From the NCBI GenBank assembly GCA_965203215.1, contig CBDBBY010000001.1, positions 558,001 to 622,000 on the forward strand: a stretch of 64,000 nucleotides of DNA. The letters are read 5' to 3'. This stretch comes from CBDBBY01 sp965203215 (GTDB lineage: Bacteria > Pseudomonadota > Alphaproteobacteria > Rhodobacterales > Rhodobacteraceae). This document shows, piece by piece, positions 27,593-36,159 of the stretch (its first letter is position 1; each line of letters starts with the position of its first letter). Position numbers and translations under genes: made by a program. The notes under the pieces are model-generated. The model did no database searches. It was not told the DNA's origin and saw nothing but the letters and a program-made list of their open reading frames with translations.

Positions 27593-30061
27593 TTATTTCC
27601 AATTGCTCTCACTAACTTCGAATCGTTGCTTAATATGCTCCACTGCATCCATTATCTCACGAGGAAGGGGTTCCAAATCCTCGCCCTGGCGCACTCGGAG
27701 CGCGTGCCAAAGCGGTTCCAATTCATTCGTGATTTTCGCATTCTCAATGATCGACATAACCCTTCGACCTTCACCAGCGCAAGTCGCTTCGATTAAAATA
27801 TTCGTAATTCTTGATAATTCACCTTTAAAGAAGTTTATCCCTGACTCCAAGCAATACTCCAACCGATTCAGCCCATTATTCCACTCACCCAGTTTGCAAA
27901 AAACAACAAAACTCGCATAATGGTTCCACACATTATTTGGTCCCCTCGCGATCGCCTCATCCACATACTTCTTCGCGTCGGCCATCTCGGACTTTCCTTT
28001 CTGGCTGGCAACGCAAATCGCAAATAATCGCCAACCCGAATCCAAATCAGGGAATTTCCCGGTAATCTTTGTGCAGATCTCTTCAAGCTCCAAGTATCGC
28101 TCTAGCTTGATTAGTCTTCCACACGCTTCGATCATTCTTATAACCTGTCCTTCGCGTCGAACCGCATCATTAGATTCGCTCATTTCCAAGGCACTGTTTA
28201 CAATGTCAATCAGTTCCTCGTCAAATCCAAATTCATCAAGAAATGGAATCAAGTGCAAATGCAATCGGAACGAAAAGTCACGCTCATCCTCATCGTGAAC
28301 ATTGCGAATTCCTTGCGCATCCTTAACTGACTCTTGAATTGAAGCAATTGCGCTGTCTCGGCGTTTCATAAGCAACCAAGCCTGTCCAAGTGTCAAGTGT
28401 GTAAGGCCCGAAATTACGTGAAATTCATTCCAATGGTGGTGTAAGTTGCCATCAACTATCGTGCGGGATTGAATTTCTTTAATTTTTTTAAAAATTGTTT
28501 CCATTGCATCTACTTCAATCAAATATCCGATATTTTCATCCATTTCCAGTTTCCGATCAGTCAAATTCGAAATAATCGATTCAAGTGCGCGAAGGTAAGC
28601 GGAAATTTCAATATTTGGACGACTGTCATCCTTAAATTCATTTCCAAGATTTACCCATTTTGCAACATAATCCGAATGTTCAGTAAGAGAGCTCGGTGTG
28701 GATTCCCCTTTTTGAATTAACTTCAGAAAGTTATTTGCCCAAGCTGGACCTTCCTTGAATTCAACATCCCGAATCACATACTGCGCTAAGGATTTGAGCA
28801 ATTCCTTTGCGTCCTTTTCGCTATGGATCCCTCTTTCTATTTCTTTTGATGTACCAAGATACAAAATCCTCATTTGAGTGGGGCCAAACAAATCGTAAAG
28901 GAATGCAACGAGACGCTTCATCCGGTCCCGCGCGACGCGCGAAAATCTATATAAATAATATATATTGAAGAAGCGATCGCTTACCTCATAACGGACACGT
29001 TTTTCATTGTTCCAATTGACCTTGACGGCATATCCCCAATCGACGAGCTTGTTCAACTGAGCGCTAGCTTGAGACGATCCGAGTCTTGTACGGCTTGCTA
29101 CCTCATTCGCGAGCATTGGACGCCATCCATCGGCGAGTTTGGAGAACACTTTCCTGGATTGCACCGGCAAGTCCTCAATTCTGGCTTTGAAATACGGCGT
29201 CTGCTCGTCAATTAGCCGCTCGATGTTTTCCAATGTCGTCCCGAGCCGCGGTTCGAATAACATTTGACACGCTAGAGCGAGCAACCGAGGATTCCCGCCG
29301 GTCAATCTTCTAATTGCTTCGACTCGACCCCATTCGCTTGATAAAAGCTTGTCGGGACTTGGCTGATCGAATCGTTTTGCCATATCGCGGATCAAGACGG
29401 TTGTTTCCTCTACGTTCAATCCGTCGAGGCGGATCACTCTGAAGAATCCATAAAATGGAGCTGAGTACTCTTGCATTCCAGCAAAAACGCTGTTTGCGGA
29501 ACCAAGAACAAGGAAGTTCGGATTTGTGGTTAAAGTTGCGCGTAGTGCATGCACTTCTCTTTTGCCATGTAGCTGATCCAATACCGTATCAATATTTTCA
29601 ACAAACAAAATCAATCTCTTTTTTGATTCATCACAATATTCGTCCAGCAAATTTATCGCATACGCCTCGACTCTCCGGCTATCGGTTTCTCCTTGGGCGA
29701 GTGCCATGGCACTTTCCGCCCAAGTGGGGTCACCCGTGGCGCGACTTAAATGACGCAAGGCCGTTAGCCAAAAATCTGCGGCGTCAGCTATTTCATAGCT
29801 TTCCTCATCGAATGGGAGAGGTTGCCAAGCCTCCGACAAATCACAATCCTCTTCTATCTTGTGCATCAACCTTAATCCCAAAGTAGACTTGCCCATTCCT
29901 CTTGGCCCAACAATAATCGTGTGCTTTCGAGGTTTGTCCGGAGCTTCCTCGGCTACAAGCCCTAAAAGCTTGCTCAACGTACTTTGCCGTACGGAAAACG
30001 ACTCTCGAAGTTGCTCCTTGGACAGGAAGGCTGGATTGTAGAACTGCTGATAAACCGTCAT
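27593..30061 (-). CDS. P-loop ATPase with winged helix and TPR-like C-terminus
   Basis: An 822-aa AAA/STAND-type ATPase of unknown function. Numbering from the ATG at 30061: Walker A GPRGMGKST at 52-60, Walker B LILFVEN at about 150-156, a sensor-like LVLGSANSVFAGM near 190, a winged-helix segment (SRTRLGSSQASAQLNKLVDWGY) near 330-350, then about 450 residues rich in helical TPR-like repeats. The start is set by an ATGA overlap with the upstream gene stop at 30058; the TTG at 30115 would lie deep in that gene. GC is visibly lower than in the island, with A/T-rich third positions, suggesting transfer. Paired ATPases with repeat sensors are common in phage-defence and stress loci; no such role is shown. 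Confidence 0.72.
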   Translation of the reverse strand: MTVYQQFYNPAFLSKEQLRESFSVRQSTLSKLLGLVAEEAPDKPRKHTIIVGPRGMGKSTLGLRLMHKIEEDCDLSEAWQPLPFDEESYEIADAADFWLTALRHLSRATGDPTWAESAMALAQGETDSRRVEAYAINLLDEYCDESKKRLILFVENIDTVLDQLHGKREVHALRATLTTNPNFLVLGSANSVFAGMQEYSAPFYGFFRVIRLDGLNVEETTVLIRDMAKRFDQPSPDKLLSSEWGRVEAIRRLTGGNPRLLALACQMLFEPRLGTTLENIERLIDEQTPYFKARIEDLPVQSRKVFSKLADGWRPMLANEVASRTRLGSSQASAQLNKLVDWGYAVKVNWNNEKRVRYEVSDRFFNIYYLYRFSRVARDRMKRLVAFLYDLFGPTQMRILYLGTSKEIERGIHSEKDAKELLKSLAQYVIRDVEFKEGPAWANNFLKLIQKGESTPSSLTEHSDYVAKWVNLGNEFKDDSRPNIEISAYLRALESIISNLTDRKLEMDENIGYLIEVDAMETIFKKIKEIQSRTIVDGNLHHHWNEFHVISGLTHLTLGQAWLLMKRRDSAIASIQESVKDAQGIRNVHDEDERDFSFRLHLHLIPFLDEFGFDEELIDIVNSALEMSESNDAVRREGQVIRMIEACGRLIKLERYLELEEICTKITGKFPDLDSGWRLFAICVASQKGKSEMADAKKYVDEAIARGPNNVWNHYASFVVFCKLGEWNNGLNRLEYCLESGINFFKGELSRITNILIEATCAGEGRRVMSIIENAKITNELEPLWHALRVRQGEDLEPLPREIMDAVEHIKQRFEVSESNWK

Positions 30062-30992
30062 GTCCGAACTCCAACCACTTGCCTCCTCCACCAGCACCGC
30101 AAAAGATTTGAGCAAAATCCTGCGTTGCCATTTTCGATTGCCAGAAATTTCTCAGCTATCAATTCGTTTAGAACTAATTGAATCGTTTTCTTTCCTTCGG
30201 AATTGGCTGTGTTGATATCGGAGTTTTTGATTCCGTTTTGCTGCATGCATGCGGCTTTTAGTATTTCACGCGCCATGCTCTTTTCCTCTTGGGTTTCAAA
30301 TATCGATTCGAGCTTCTCCTTATAGTGCTCCAAGTGCGCGATCCCCTGAAATCCCGCTAGCTGCTCATCAAAACATCGCTTAATCGATTCCGCAGACATC
30401 AGGCCGCTTTTGTCGGCAAGTTCGGTTTGAAGTTTTTCGAAGAATAGGTGAACATGATACGGAATGGGATCTTGCAAAAGTGCCAACATCTCTTCAATTG
30501 ATGACTCGCCGAGCTGGAATTGCTCGCGTTCGCTAAGCTTCCTTAGAAACTTCGCGGCCGTTTCTTTTGACCAAGACGGAAGATGGTAAGTTTTCATGTC
30601 GTTGATGAGCGACGACTTTCCCATTCGTCTCATCACGCCTTCCATGCCAATTGAGCCTCCCACTAGAGTATGCACCTTGTTTCGAAGCTTTTGATCTTGC
30701 CTTAGCTTTCGGAGCCACGATAGAAATATCTCCGCTTCCCTTCTTTGCTCTTCGTTCTTGAGCATATTGTTTATTGGAATCGGAAGTTCGTCGATAATTA
30801 TCAGTAGCTTGCGGTCGTTGGGCGTCGAAGAACGCAAAAGGTTTCGAAATTTCTCGGCTTCTCGTTTCCAATTGCTTTTCACTGCCGAGCGTATTTCGGC
30901 CTTCAATGTGGCAACTGAAATGGAACTAACCCGCTCAGAGATTTTGCCGAACAGGTCGGACATTTCATCCCGATACCTTTTGGCATGAAACA
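30058..30992 (-). pseudogene. C-terminal part of an AAA-type ATPase, split by IS110
   Basis: About 310 residues of an ATP-binding protein that lacks Walker A. It keeps a Walker B strand (KLLIIIDELP), the block VGGSIGMEGVMRRMG, PIPYHVHLFF, a winged-helix region and the terminal FCSNLLRCWWRR. The missing N-terminus with Walker A is found at 32745-33021, beyond an IS110 element on the same strand, so the gene was interrupted. The remaining frame is open from 31011 and could still be translated as a fragment. Its stop overlaps the start of the next ATPase gene (ATGA), so the two formed an operon and probably acted together. Confidence 0.75.
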
Positions 30993-31143
30993 TCTCCACC
31001 ATTGGGCACACTTCGACCGTTCCCCGGCTTGCGCCAAGGTTGAGCGGCGTCTGCGGGCTTTCGCTCCCCGCGCCGGGATGGCGTTCGCGGGCGTCCCCCG
31101 TTTTGGCCCGCCGGCGATCCCGTTGCGGAAGGCTTGGCTTGCG

Positions 31144-32427
31144 TCAGGCCGGTTGTGTCGCCGCCTGTCCGGCGGCCGGCTGCTCGATGCCGTAGGCCTT
31201 CATCATGCGGATCCAGCGCGGGGCATTCCTGCGCGCCATGATCTCCTGGTAGTCGGTTCCGGGATCCGCGTAGGGCTTCCGGTTCTTCAGGACCGCATGG
31301 ATCACGCGGACCAGCTTGTGGGCGGTGGCGAAGACGGCCTGCTTGTGGCTCTTCCTCGCCCTGAGGGCGCGGAAGTGGCTGTGGAACTGGCAGTCCTTGG
31401 TTCGGGAGGCGGCGTGCGCGCACTCGACGAGGACCCTCCGGAGCGCCGGATTGCCCTTCCGGGCGCGTCCGCTCCGCCGCCGGCCGCCGCTCTCGTTGTT
31501 GCCCGGACAGAGCCCGGCCCATGCGGCGCAGTGCGCGTGCGAAGCGAACATGCCGATGTCGGGGCCGAGTTCGGCCAGGATGGCGCCCGCCGCCGCGGCC
31601 CCGATCCCGGGGATGGTCTGCAGCAGGCGCAGCGACTGCGCGTCCTCGCGGTTCTTGGCGAGTTCGCTGTGGAGGGCGCGTTCGCAGTCCGCCATCACGC
31701 GCGCCGCCCGGTCGTGCTGGTCGAGAAGATCTTTGAGCGCCGCCCGGGCATGCGGGTGCAGCTCAAGGGACAGGACGCCCTCCAGATCGGACCGCTTGCG
31801 CGTGACATGGGACGTGAGACCGGCCAGGATGTCGCCCGTCGGCAAGCCTTCGGCAAGGCCGTCGAGGATGCGCCGCCCGTTCTTGCCGAAGATGTCGGAG
31901 AGCACGCCGCCCACCCGCAGGCCGGCGCGGTCGACCAGCTTGTGCGCCCGGTTGCGGAACCGCGCCCGATCCTCGGCCGCCTGCCGCCGGTGCCGGCTCA
32001 GCGCCCGCAACTCCCGGTACCGCTTCGGAAGGACAAGGCTCGGACGGGCCAGCCCGAACTGGCAGACCCGCGCCAGCCACACGCTGTCCCCGACATCCGT
32101 CTTGCGCCCGCGGACCTGCTTGACGTGCTGCGCGTTCAGAACCAGCGGCCGGATGCCCGCCGCCTCGAGCGCGTCCAGCGGAGCCTCCCAGTAGATCCCG
32201 GTCGCCTCCATCGCCGCCGCCGTCACCTTGCAGCCCGAAAGCCAGTCCGCCATCTCCCGGAAGCCCCGGGCCGCGGCCGGAAAGGTCCGCGTGGCGACCT
32301 CCCCGTCCTCGCCGCAGCCCTTCCAGACCCGCACCGACGCCGTGATCGACAGCTTATGGACGTCCAAGCCCGCCGCGCAGGGATGGACGACATTCATGTT
32401 GTCCGGCGACGCTTCATCAATTATCAT
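31144..32427 (-). CDS. IS110-family transposase (bridge recombinase)
   Basis: A 427-aa DEDD recombinase. The N-terminal RuvC-like domain shows the acidic residues in AGLDVHK (Asp), AAMEATGIYWE (Glu) and RKTDVGDSVWLA (Asp, Asp). The C-terminal Transposase_20 domain has LLQTIPGIGAAAAGAIL and CPGNNESGGRRRSG, whose Ser is the likely attacking residue. The ATG at 32427 is preceded by AAGGAGCAAGCGGC. The frame stays open upstream to 33027 through the end of the element into the disrupted ATPase, but that extension is accidental. The gene looks intact, so the element may still be active. Confidence 0.92.
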   Translation of the reverse strand: MIIDEASPDNMNVVHPCAAGLDVHKLSITASVRVWKGCGEDGEVATRTFPAAARGFREMADWLSGCKVTAAAMEATGIYWEAPLDALEAAGIRPLVLNAQHVKQVRGRKTDVGDSVWLARVCQFGLARPSLVLPKRYRELRALSRHRRQAAEDRARFRNRAHKLVDRAGLRVGGVLSDIFGKNGRRILDGLAEGLPTGDILAGLTSHVTRKRSDLEGVLSLELHPHARAALKDLLDQHDRAARVMADCERALHSELAKNREDAQSLRLLQTIPGIGAAAAGAILAELGPDIGMFASHAHCAAWAGLCPGNNESGGRRRSGRARKGNPALRRVLVECAHAASRTKDCQFHSHFRALRARKSHKQAVFATAHKLVRVIHAVLKNRKPYADPGTDYQEIMARRNAPRWIRMMKAYGIEQPAAGQAATQPA

Positions 32428-32750
32428 GCCGCTTGCTCCTTGTTCCAAAGGGGTTGAAGGCGGAAGCGGAGGACGCGGCGGAAGGCCGCCACGCGGCCGG
32501 CAAGCGGGCGCGGGTCGATTTGGCATGCGTCCACGGCCTGGCGGCCGGGTACAATCGGGGGTTCGATGCCGCCGCGTCCGGGACAGTTTTTTGAGCGGGA
32601 ACACAGTCACCGAAAATAAGACGTCCACTTTGTCCGCTTCCGCCGCGCATCTTCGACGATCCCGCAGGAAATCGCCACCCGGAGCGCGCCGCCGCCCCGG
32701 AACCCGTTTCATGGTCGGGGGCGGGCGGCCAAAGGCCGACCATGTGGGTT
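32428..32750 (-). other. Non-coding IS110 end, possible bridge-RNA region
   Basis: About 320 bp without its own gene precede the transposase. It contains a 9-bp inverted repeat (CATGGTCGG at 32710-32718, CCGACCATG at 32736-32744) around a GC-rich loop, and a second GC-rich stem near 32478-32500. In IS110-group elements such as IS621 this end encodes the bridge RNA that pairs with target and donor DNA. The assignment is by analogy; no loop complementarity was proven. Confidence 0.35.
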
Positions 32751-33021
32751 TTTTGAATTCCTCCTTCTCGGCGATTTCGCCGAGGATCTCCGCGATCACG
32801 CCGCCCGGCTCTGTGCATGCTTCGACGTCGGCGTACGCTACGATCCAGCCGTCGCGGGGGTCGCGCTCCATCTCCCTCATCAGACTAGTCTTGCCGACCT
32901 GCCTTGGCGCAGTCATTAGAACATGCGCGCCACGTTCCAGCATTCGCCAGATATGGGCAAGTTCCTGTTCTCGCCCGAAAAGGTCATCGCCCACTACGGG
33001 TGCTCCGGCTACGCTTTCCAT
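32745..33021 (-). pseudogene. N-terminal part of the split AAA-type ATPase
   Basis: About 92 residues from the ATG at 33021 (AGGA eight bases upstream): LFGREQELAHIWRMLE, then Walker A APRQVGKTSL (about 39-48 from this start) and a DVEAC strand, ending near EIAEKEEFKK, where the IS110 element begins. The C-terminal remainder is at 30058-30992. A TTG at 33027 is a less likely start. Together the two pieces would make an ATPase of roughly 400 aa. Confidence 0.75.
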
Positions 33022-33070
33022 GATCAATTCCTGTCCAATCCCGGATGGCTTCTGTTAAACTACCACCAAC

Positions 33071-33130
33071 GGATCTGTTGGCAATGGATTTGTTGGCAAC
33101 AATTCCGTTGGCAATTGTTTCGTTGCTGTA
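33071..33130. repeat. 15-bp tandem repeats upstream of the ATPase operon
   Basis: Three consecutive 15-bp units share the core GTTGGCAA (GGATCTGTTGGCAAT, GGATTTGTTGGCAAC, AATTCCGTTGGCAAT), and a fourth decayed unit ends in TCGTTGCTGTA. They begin 50 bp upstream of the ATPase start, so they may be an operator array. Confidence 0.6.
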
Positions 33131-33275
33131 TTGGCACTCTTTCTCCCAGCGCGTTTTGGCCATCGCAGCGCAGTTCTTATTGTTCTACATATGCACGAAT
33201 GAGCGTTGTGAGACTCAATAGGCACTGAAGCCCTCCGGCTTCCTGATGGGAAAATGCAGCAACGAGAATGAATTT

Positions 33276-33476
33276 TTAGCGGCCGCTTCCCAGCCGTATT
33301 CCCGGCTCGGACAGAGAATCTTGTGCGCTGTCCCTGGCAAGTACGGCCATATCGATCAGGCCGGGCGGGTCGGAAGCCGACTCGGTCTCCGCCGCCGCGA
33401 GAGCGTCCGACATGGGCGGCGTGTGAATATCCCCTGTTACGGCGCAGGCGATCACGGTCTCACTGCTGCGCGCCAT
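33276..33476 (-). pseudogene. Possible N-terminal fragment of a BKACE (DUF849) gene
   Basis: The 66-codon frame opens with VIACAVTGDIHTPPMS, which resembles the beta-strand start of 3-keto-5-aminohexanoate cleavage enzymes (consensus like CAVTGxxHTPxMS). The similarity ends after about 25 residues, where PxTPEEIA would be expected, and no TIM barrel follows. It is probably a decayed remnant rather than a working gene. Confidence 0.35.
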
Positions 33477-33592
33477 CGGTCAGTCTTCTTGCTTCTCCGG
33501 ATTCCCGACAATCCGGTGCAAGACGCGAAACGGCTGGAGGCGGCGTCCGGCGAGATTCGAAGGTTCTGCAGGAATATTGGAGCACCGACCAC

Positions 33593-33710
33593 CGAAGCCA
33601 ATGCCCTGCCCGCCGTCAAATGCCGCTTCGAAATCAGCCCTAAGCCCGAAATCATCAATTGGAGGGATTGCCGCGTCGTAGCTGCTTAACCAAAAGTCAT
33701 GAGATGCACC
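33593..33710 (+). repeat. Truncated relative of the 42.7-kb MITE
   Basis: The segment aligns, at roughly four bases in five, with the right half of the element at 42661-42824, including an 18-bp identical stretch from CCCGAAATCATC onward. It ends in CATGAGATGCACCCC, a variant of the element's right terminus. The left terminus is missing. Confidence 0.5.
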
Positions 33711-33737
33711 CCAGTGGGCAGCCGAAGCTTGATTCTA

Positions 33738-34421
33738 TCAACCGAGGGAATACCCAGCGCCCCTGACGGTTCTCAAAGGATCTTCTCCGCCGTATCGGCA
33801 AAGCGCTTTCCTGAGTCTGCCGATATGGACGTCGACCGTTCGGTTCTCGACGTAGATATTCTTGCCCCAAACTCGATCCAAAAGCTGTTCGCGGGACCAC
33901 ACCCGGCCCGGACGCTCAAGGAACGTCGACAAAAGGCGGAACTCCGTCGGCCCCAGCTTGACCGGCTTGCCGCCCCGGAAGACCCTGTGCTGTTCCGCGT
34001 TGAGCTCAATGTCCTCGAAACGCAGGATTTCGCCGACGGTCGAAGGCTTGAATCTCCTCAAATGCGCCTTGAGCCGAGCCAGCAGCTCCGACATCGAATA
34101 CGGCTTAACGACATAATCGTCGGCGCCGACTTCAAGGCCGCGAACCCGGTCGAACTCCTCGGCTCGCGCGGAAACGATGATCATCGGCATCGCGCTCAGT
34201 CGTTCGTCTGCTCTTATGCGCTTGCAAATGTCTATCCCCGACACGCCGGGAAGCATCCAATCCAGCAGAACCAGATCGGGTTCGTTGTCTTCAAGAATCT
34301 CCAATGCTTCATTGCCGGTCGACGCTTTCAGCACCCGATGGCCGGCAGACTCGATCCTGTATGCGAGCAACTCAAGCTGCGACTGATCATCCTCGACAAT
34401 TAGAATTTCTGCTTTTTTCAT
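33738..34421 (-). CDS. phoB: Phosphate regulon response regulator PhoB
   Basis: An OmpR-type response regulator of 227 aa. The receiver domain has the acidic pocket (EDD near residue 10), phospho-Asp in LVLLDWMLPG (about residue 52) and the Lys in VVKPYS (about 104). The winged-helix DNA-binding domain has LGPTEFRLLSTFLERPGRVWSREQLLDRVWG and VENRTVDVHIGRLRKAL, the PhoB recognition region. Its role is to activate genes with Pho boxes when phosphate is low. The ATG at 34421 (MKKAEIL) is better than the TTG at 34427 and leaves two bases after the phoU stop. It is the last gene of phoR-pstB-phoU-phoB. Confidence 0.94.
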   Translation of the reverse strand: MKKAEILIVEDDQSQLELLAYRIESAGHRVLKASTGNEALEILEDNEPDLVLLDWMLPGVSGIDICKRIRADERLSAMPMIIVSARAEEFDRVRGLEVGADDYVVKPYSMSELLARLKAHLRRFKPSTVGEILRFEDIELNAEQHRVFRGGKPVKLGPTEFRLLSTFLERPGRVWSREQLLDRVWGKNIYVENRTVDVHIGRLRKALCRYGGEDPLRTVRGAGYSLG

Positions 34422-34423
34422 CG

Positions 34424-35173
34424 TCAATTCTTTTTCTCGGATAGCGAGCCTGTCGGCGGAGCAGCCGCAACATCGCCAAGAAACTCGGCGTCATTGCTCT
34501 TGGGACGATCCTGATCCGGGGGAATGCCCGTTACGACGTATATAACTTGCTCTGCAATGCCGGTGGCATGGTCCCCGATCCGTTCCAGATTCTTGGCCAT
34601 GAACAAAAGATGCATTGTCGCAGTGATGTTGCGAGGGTCCTCGAGCATGTGGGTCAGGAATTCCCTGAACAAAGAATTGTACATGCGGTCGATGTCTTCA
34701 TCGAGCAAAATGACGTCGGCGGCCATGTCGGCATCGCGCAACACAAACGAGTCGAGCGCTGTCTTGGTCAACCCGCGCACCGATTTCGCCAAACCCTTGA
34801 TGGAGGCAGACTGACTGCCGAGCGGCTGCGACTTGATCAGCACAATGGTTCGTTTCGCGATGTTCTTCGCGTAATCCCCTACCCGCTCCAAGCTGATGGC
34901 GATCCGAATAACGGCAACGACCATCCTAAGGTCTTGCGCGCGAGGCTGCCGAAGCGCAAGTATGCTGACGGTCGCCCGGTGCACCTCCTCCTCCAGATCG
35001 TCAATCATCCTGTCTTTGGCGACAACGCTCTCCGCGATTTCGCCGTCCATGTTCTGCAAGGCGAGCATGGCTTGACCTATTGCTTCCTCGACCATTCCGC
35101 CCATCGTAACGATCAGCTTGAAGATTTCTGTCAGATCTTCGTCGAATGCGGAGTGTATGTGTTTGGATTCCAT
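34424..35173 (-). CDS. phoU: Phosphate signalling protein PhoU
   Basis: PhoU links the Pst transporter to PhoR and damps the Pho response when phosphate is ample. The protein has two three-helix PhoU repeats with metal-binding ExxxD-type segments; typical blocks are VVAKDRMIDDLEEEVHRATVSIL (about residues 50-75) and the second-repeat counterpart DEDIDRMYNSLFREFLTHM, plus NLERIGDHATGIAEQV. ATG at 35173 is chosen over an upstream TTG; 249 aa, a little longer than E. coli PhoU because of the C-terminal tail. It follows pstB by 17 bp and precedes phoB by 2 bp. Confidence 0.94.
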   Translation of the reverse strand: MESKHIHSAFDEDLTEIFKLIVTMGGMVEEAIGQAMLALQNMDGEIAESVVAKDRMIDDLEEEVHRATVSILALRQPRAQDLRMVVAVIRIAISLERVGDYAKNIAKRTIVLIKSQPLGSQSASIKGLAKSVRGLTKTALDSFVLRDADMAADVILLDEDIDRMYNSLFREFLTHMLEDPRNITATMHLLFMAKNLERIGDHATGIAEQVIYVVTGIPPDQDRPKSNDAEFLGDVAAAPPTGSLSEKKN

Positions 35174-35190
35174 TGCTGCCAAGACGCCGC

Positions 35191-35973
35191 CTACCCGATT
35201 CTGCCCGAAATATAGCTTTCTGTTCGCTCATCCGTAGGATTGGTGAATACAGTGCTTGTGTCGTTGCACTCGACGAGGTGACCAAGATGGAAAAAGGCCG
35301 TCCTTTGGCTGACCCGCGCGGCTTGCTGCATGGAGTGCGTCACGATGACGACCGTGAACTCCGCCCTGAGATTGTCGATCAGTTCCTCGATTTGCGATGT
35401 CGCAATGGGGTCCAAAGCCGAGCATGGCTCGTCCATCAGCAGGACTTCGGGCTGGGTTGCGATCGCGCGCGCAATGCAGAGTCTCTGCTGCTGTCCTCCC
35501 GATATGCCTGTGCCCGGTGACTTCAGCCTGTCCTTCACTTCGTCCCAAAGTGCAGCATGCCGGAGCGATGTCTCCACGATCGCGTCGAGATCGCTTCTTG
35601 ACGAGGCAATCCCGTGAATGCGAGGCCCGTACGCCACGTTGTCGTATATGGATTTTGGAAACGGATTGGGTTTCTGGAAAACCATTCCGACTCGTGCCCG
35701 GAGTTGCACAGGATCGACGGAACGCGCGTATATGTTGTCGCCCTCCAACTCGATCAAACCTTCAACTCGGCAATGATCGATCGTATCGTTCATCCTGTTG
35801 AGACAACGCAAGAACGTCGATTTGCCGCATCCTGACGGTCCGATCAGGGCAGTGACCGACTTGTCCGGTATCTCCACAGAAACGTCCATAAGCGCCTTGC
35901 TTTCAGAGTAATAGACGCTGACATCCTGCGCCTTCACTTTCACTTTTTGGATGGGTTCCCCGCCATCGCGCAT
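35191..35973 (-). CDS. pstB: Phosphate ABC transporter ATP-binding protein PstB
   Basis: The ATPase subunit of the Pst phosphate importer. Walker A GPSGCGKST, the PstB-typical LRCLNRMNDTI, Q-loop FQKPNPFPKSIYDNVAYGPR, ABC signature SGGQQQRLCIARAIA, Walker B VLLMDEPCSALDP and the switch His in VIVTHSM are all present. The start at 35973 is preferred: ATG with AGAGG seven bases upstream, giving 260 aa like E. coli PstB. An in-frame ATG at 36060 would add 29 acidic residues, and a GTG at 36093 more. No pstS, pstC or pstA lies upstream; phoR is the neighbour. The membrane partners must be encoded elsewhere. Confidence 0.92.
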   Translation of the reverse strand: MRDGGEPIQKVKVKAQDVSVYYSESKALMDVSVEIPDKSVTALIGPSGCGKSTFLRCLNRMNDTIDHCRVEGLIELEGDNIYARSVDPVQLRARVGMVFQKPNPFPKSIYDNVAYGPRIHGIASSRSDLDAIVETSLRHAALWDEVKDRLKSPGTGISGGQQQRLCIARAIATQPEVLLMDEPCSALDPIATSQIEELIDNLRAEFTVVIVTHSMQQAARVSQRTAFFHLGHLVECNDTSTVFTNPTDERTESYISGRIG

Positions 35974-36159
35974 TGAATCAACCTCTGTAAATTCATGCAC
36001 TGGCTTCTGATCATCATTCAACTCTGAAGAGCTATCCGACACCACCGCAACCTCCTTCATACCCGCCGCTTGTGAACGTTTTGCGTCAAGCACATCAATG
36101 TAATGTGTAACTCATTGCGATTTCGGCGTTCATTCTCAAATTTGCGGACACGGCCAAGC

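Larger units (their letters stand above)
30993..32750 (-). mobile_element. IS110-family insertion sequence (ends approximate)
   Basis: A GC-rich block, clearly richer than the ATPase genes on both sides, carries one IS110 transposase and non-coding ends of roughly 150 bp (low-coordinate side) and 320 bp (upstream of the gene). The boundaries are inferred from where the interrupted ATPase frame stops and resumes, and may be off by some tens of bases. IS110 elements usually lack terminal inverted repeats and target duplications, and I see none. The long end upstream of the transposase is where IS110-group elements encode their bridge RNA. Confidence 0.75.

Noticed and set aside
30985..32457. 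490-codon plus-strand frame over the IS110 element
   Set aside because: Antisense to a clear transposase; the length follows from the very high GC of the element.
31144..33027. Fusion protein of ATPase N-terminus and transposase
   Set aside because: The frame happens to be open through the IS end, but the transposase has its own ATG and strong ribosome site at 32427.
33071..33130. CRISPR-like array
   Set aside because: Units of 15 bp are contiguous, with no spacers and no cas genes nearby.
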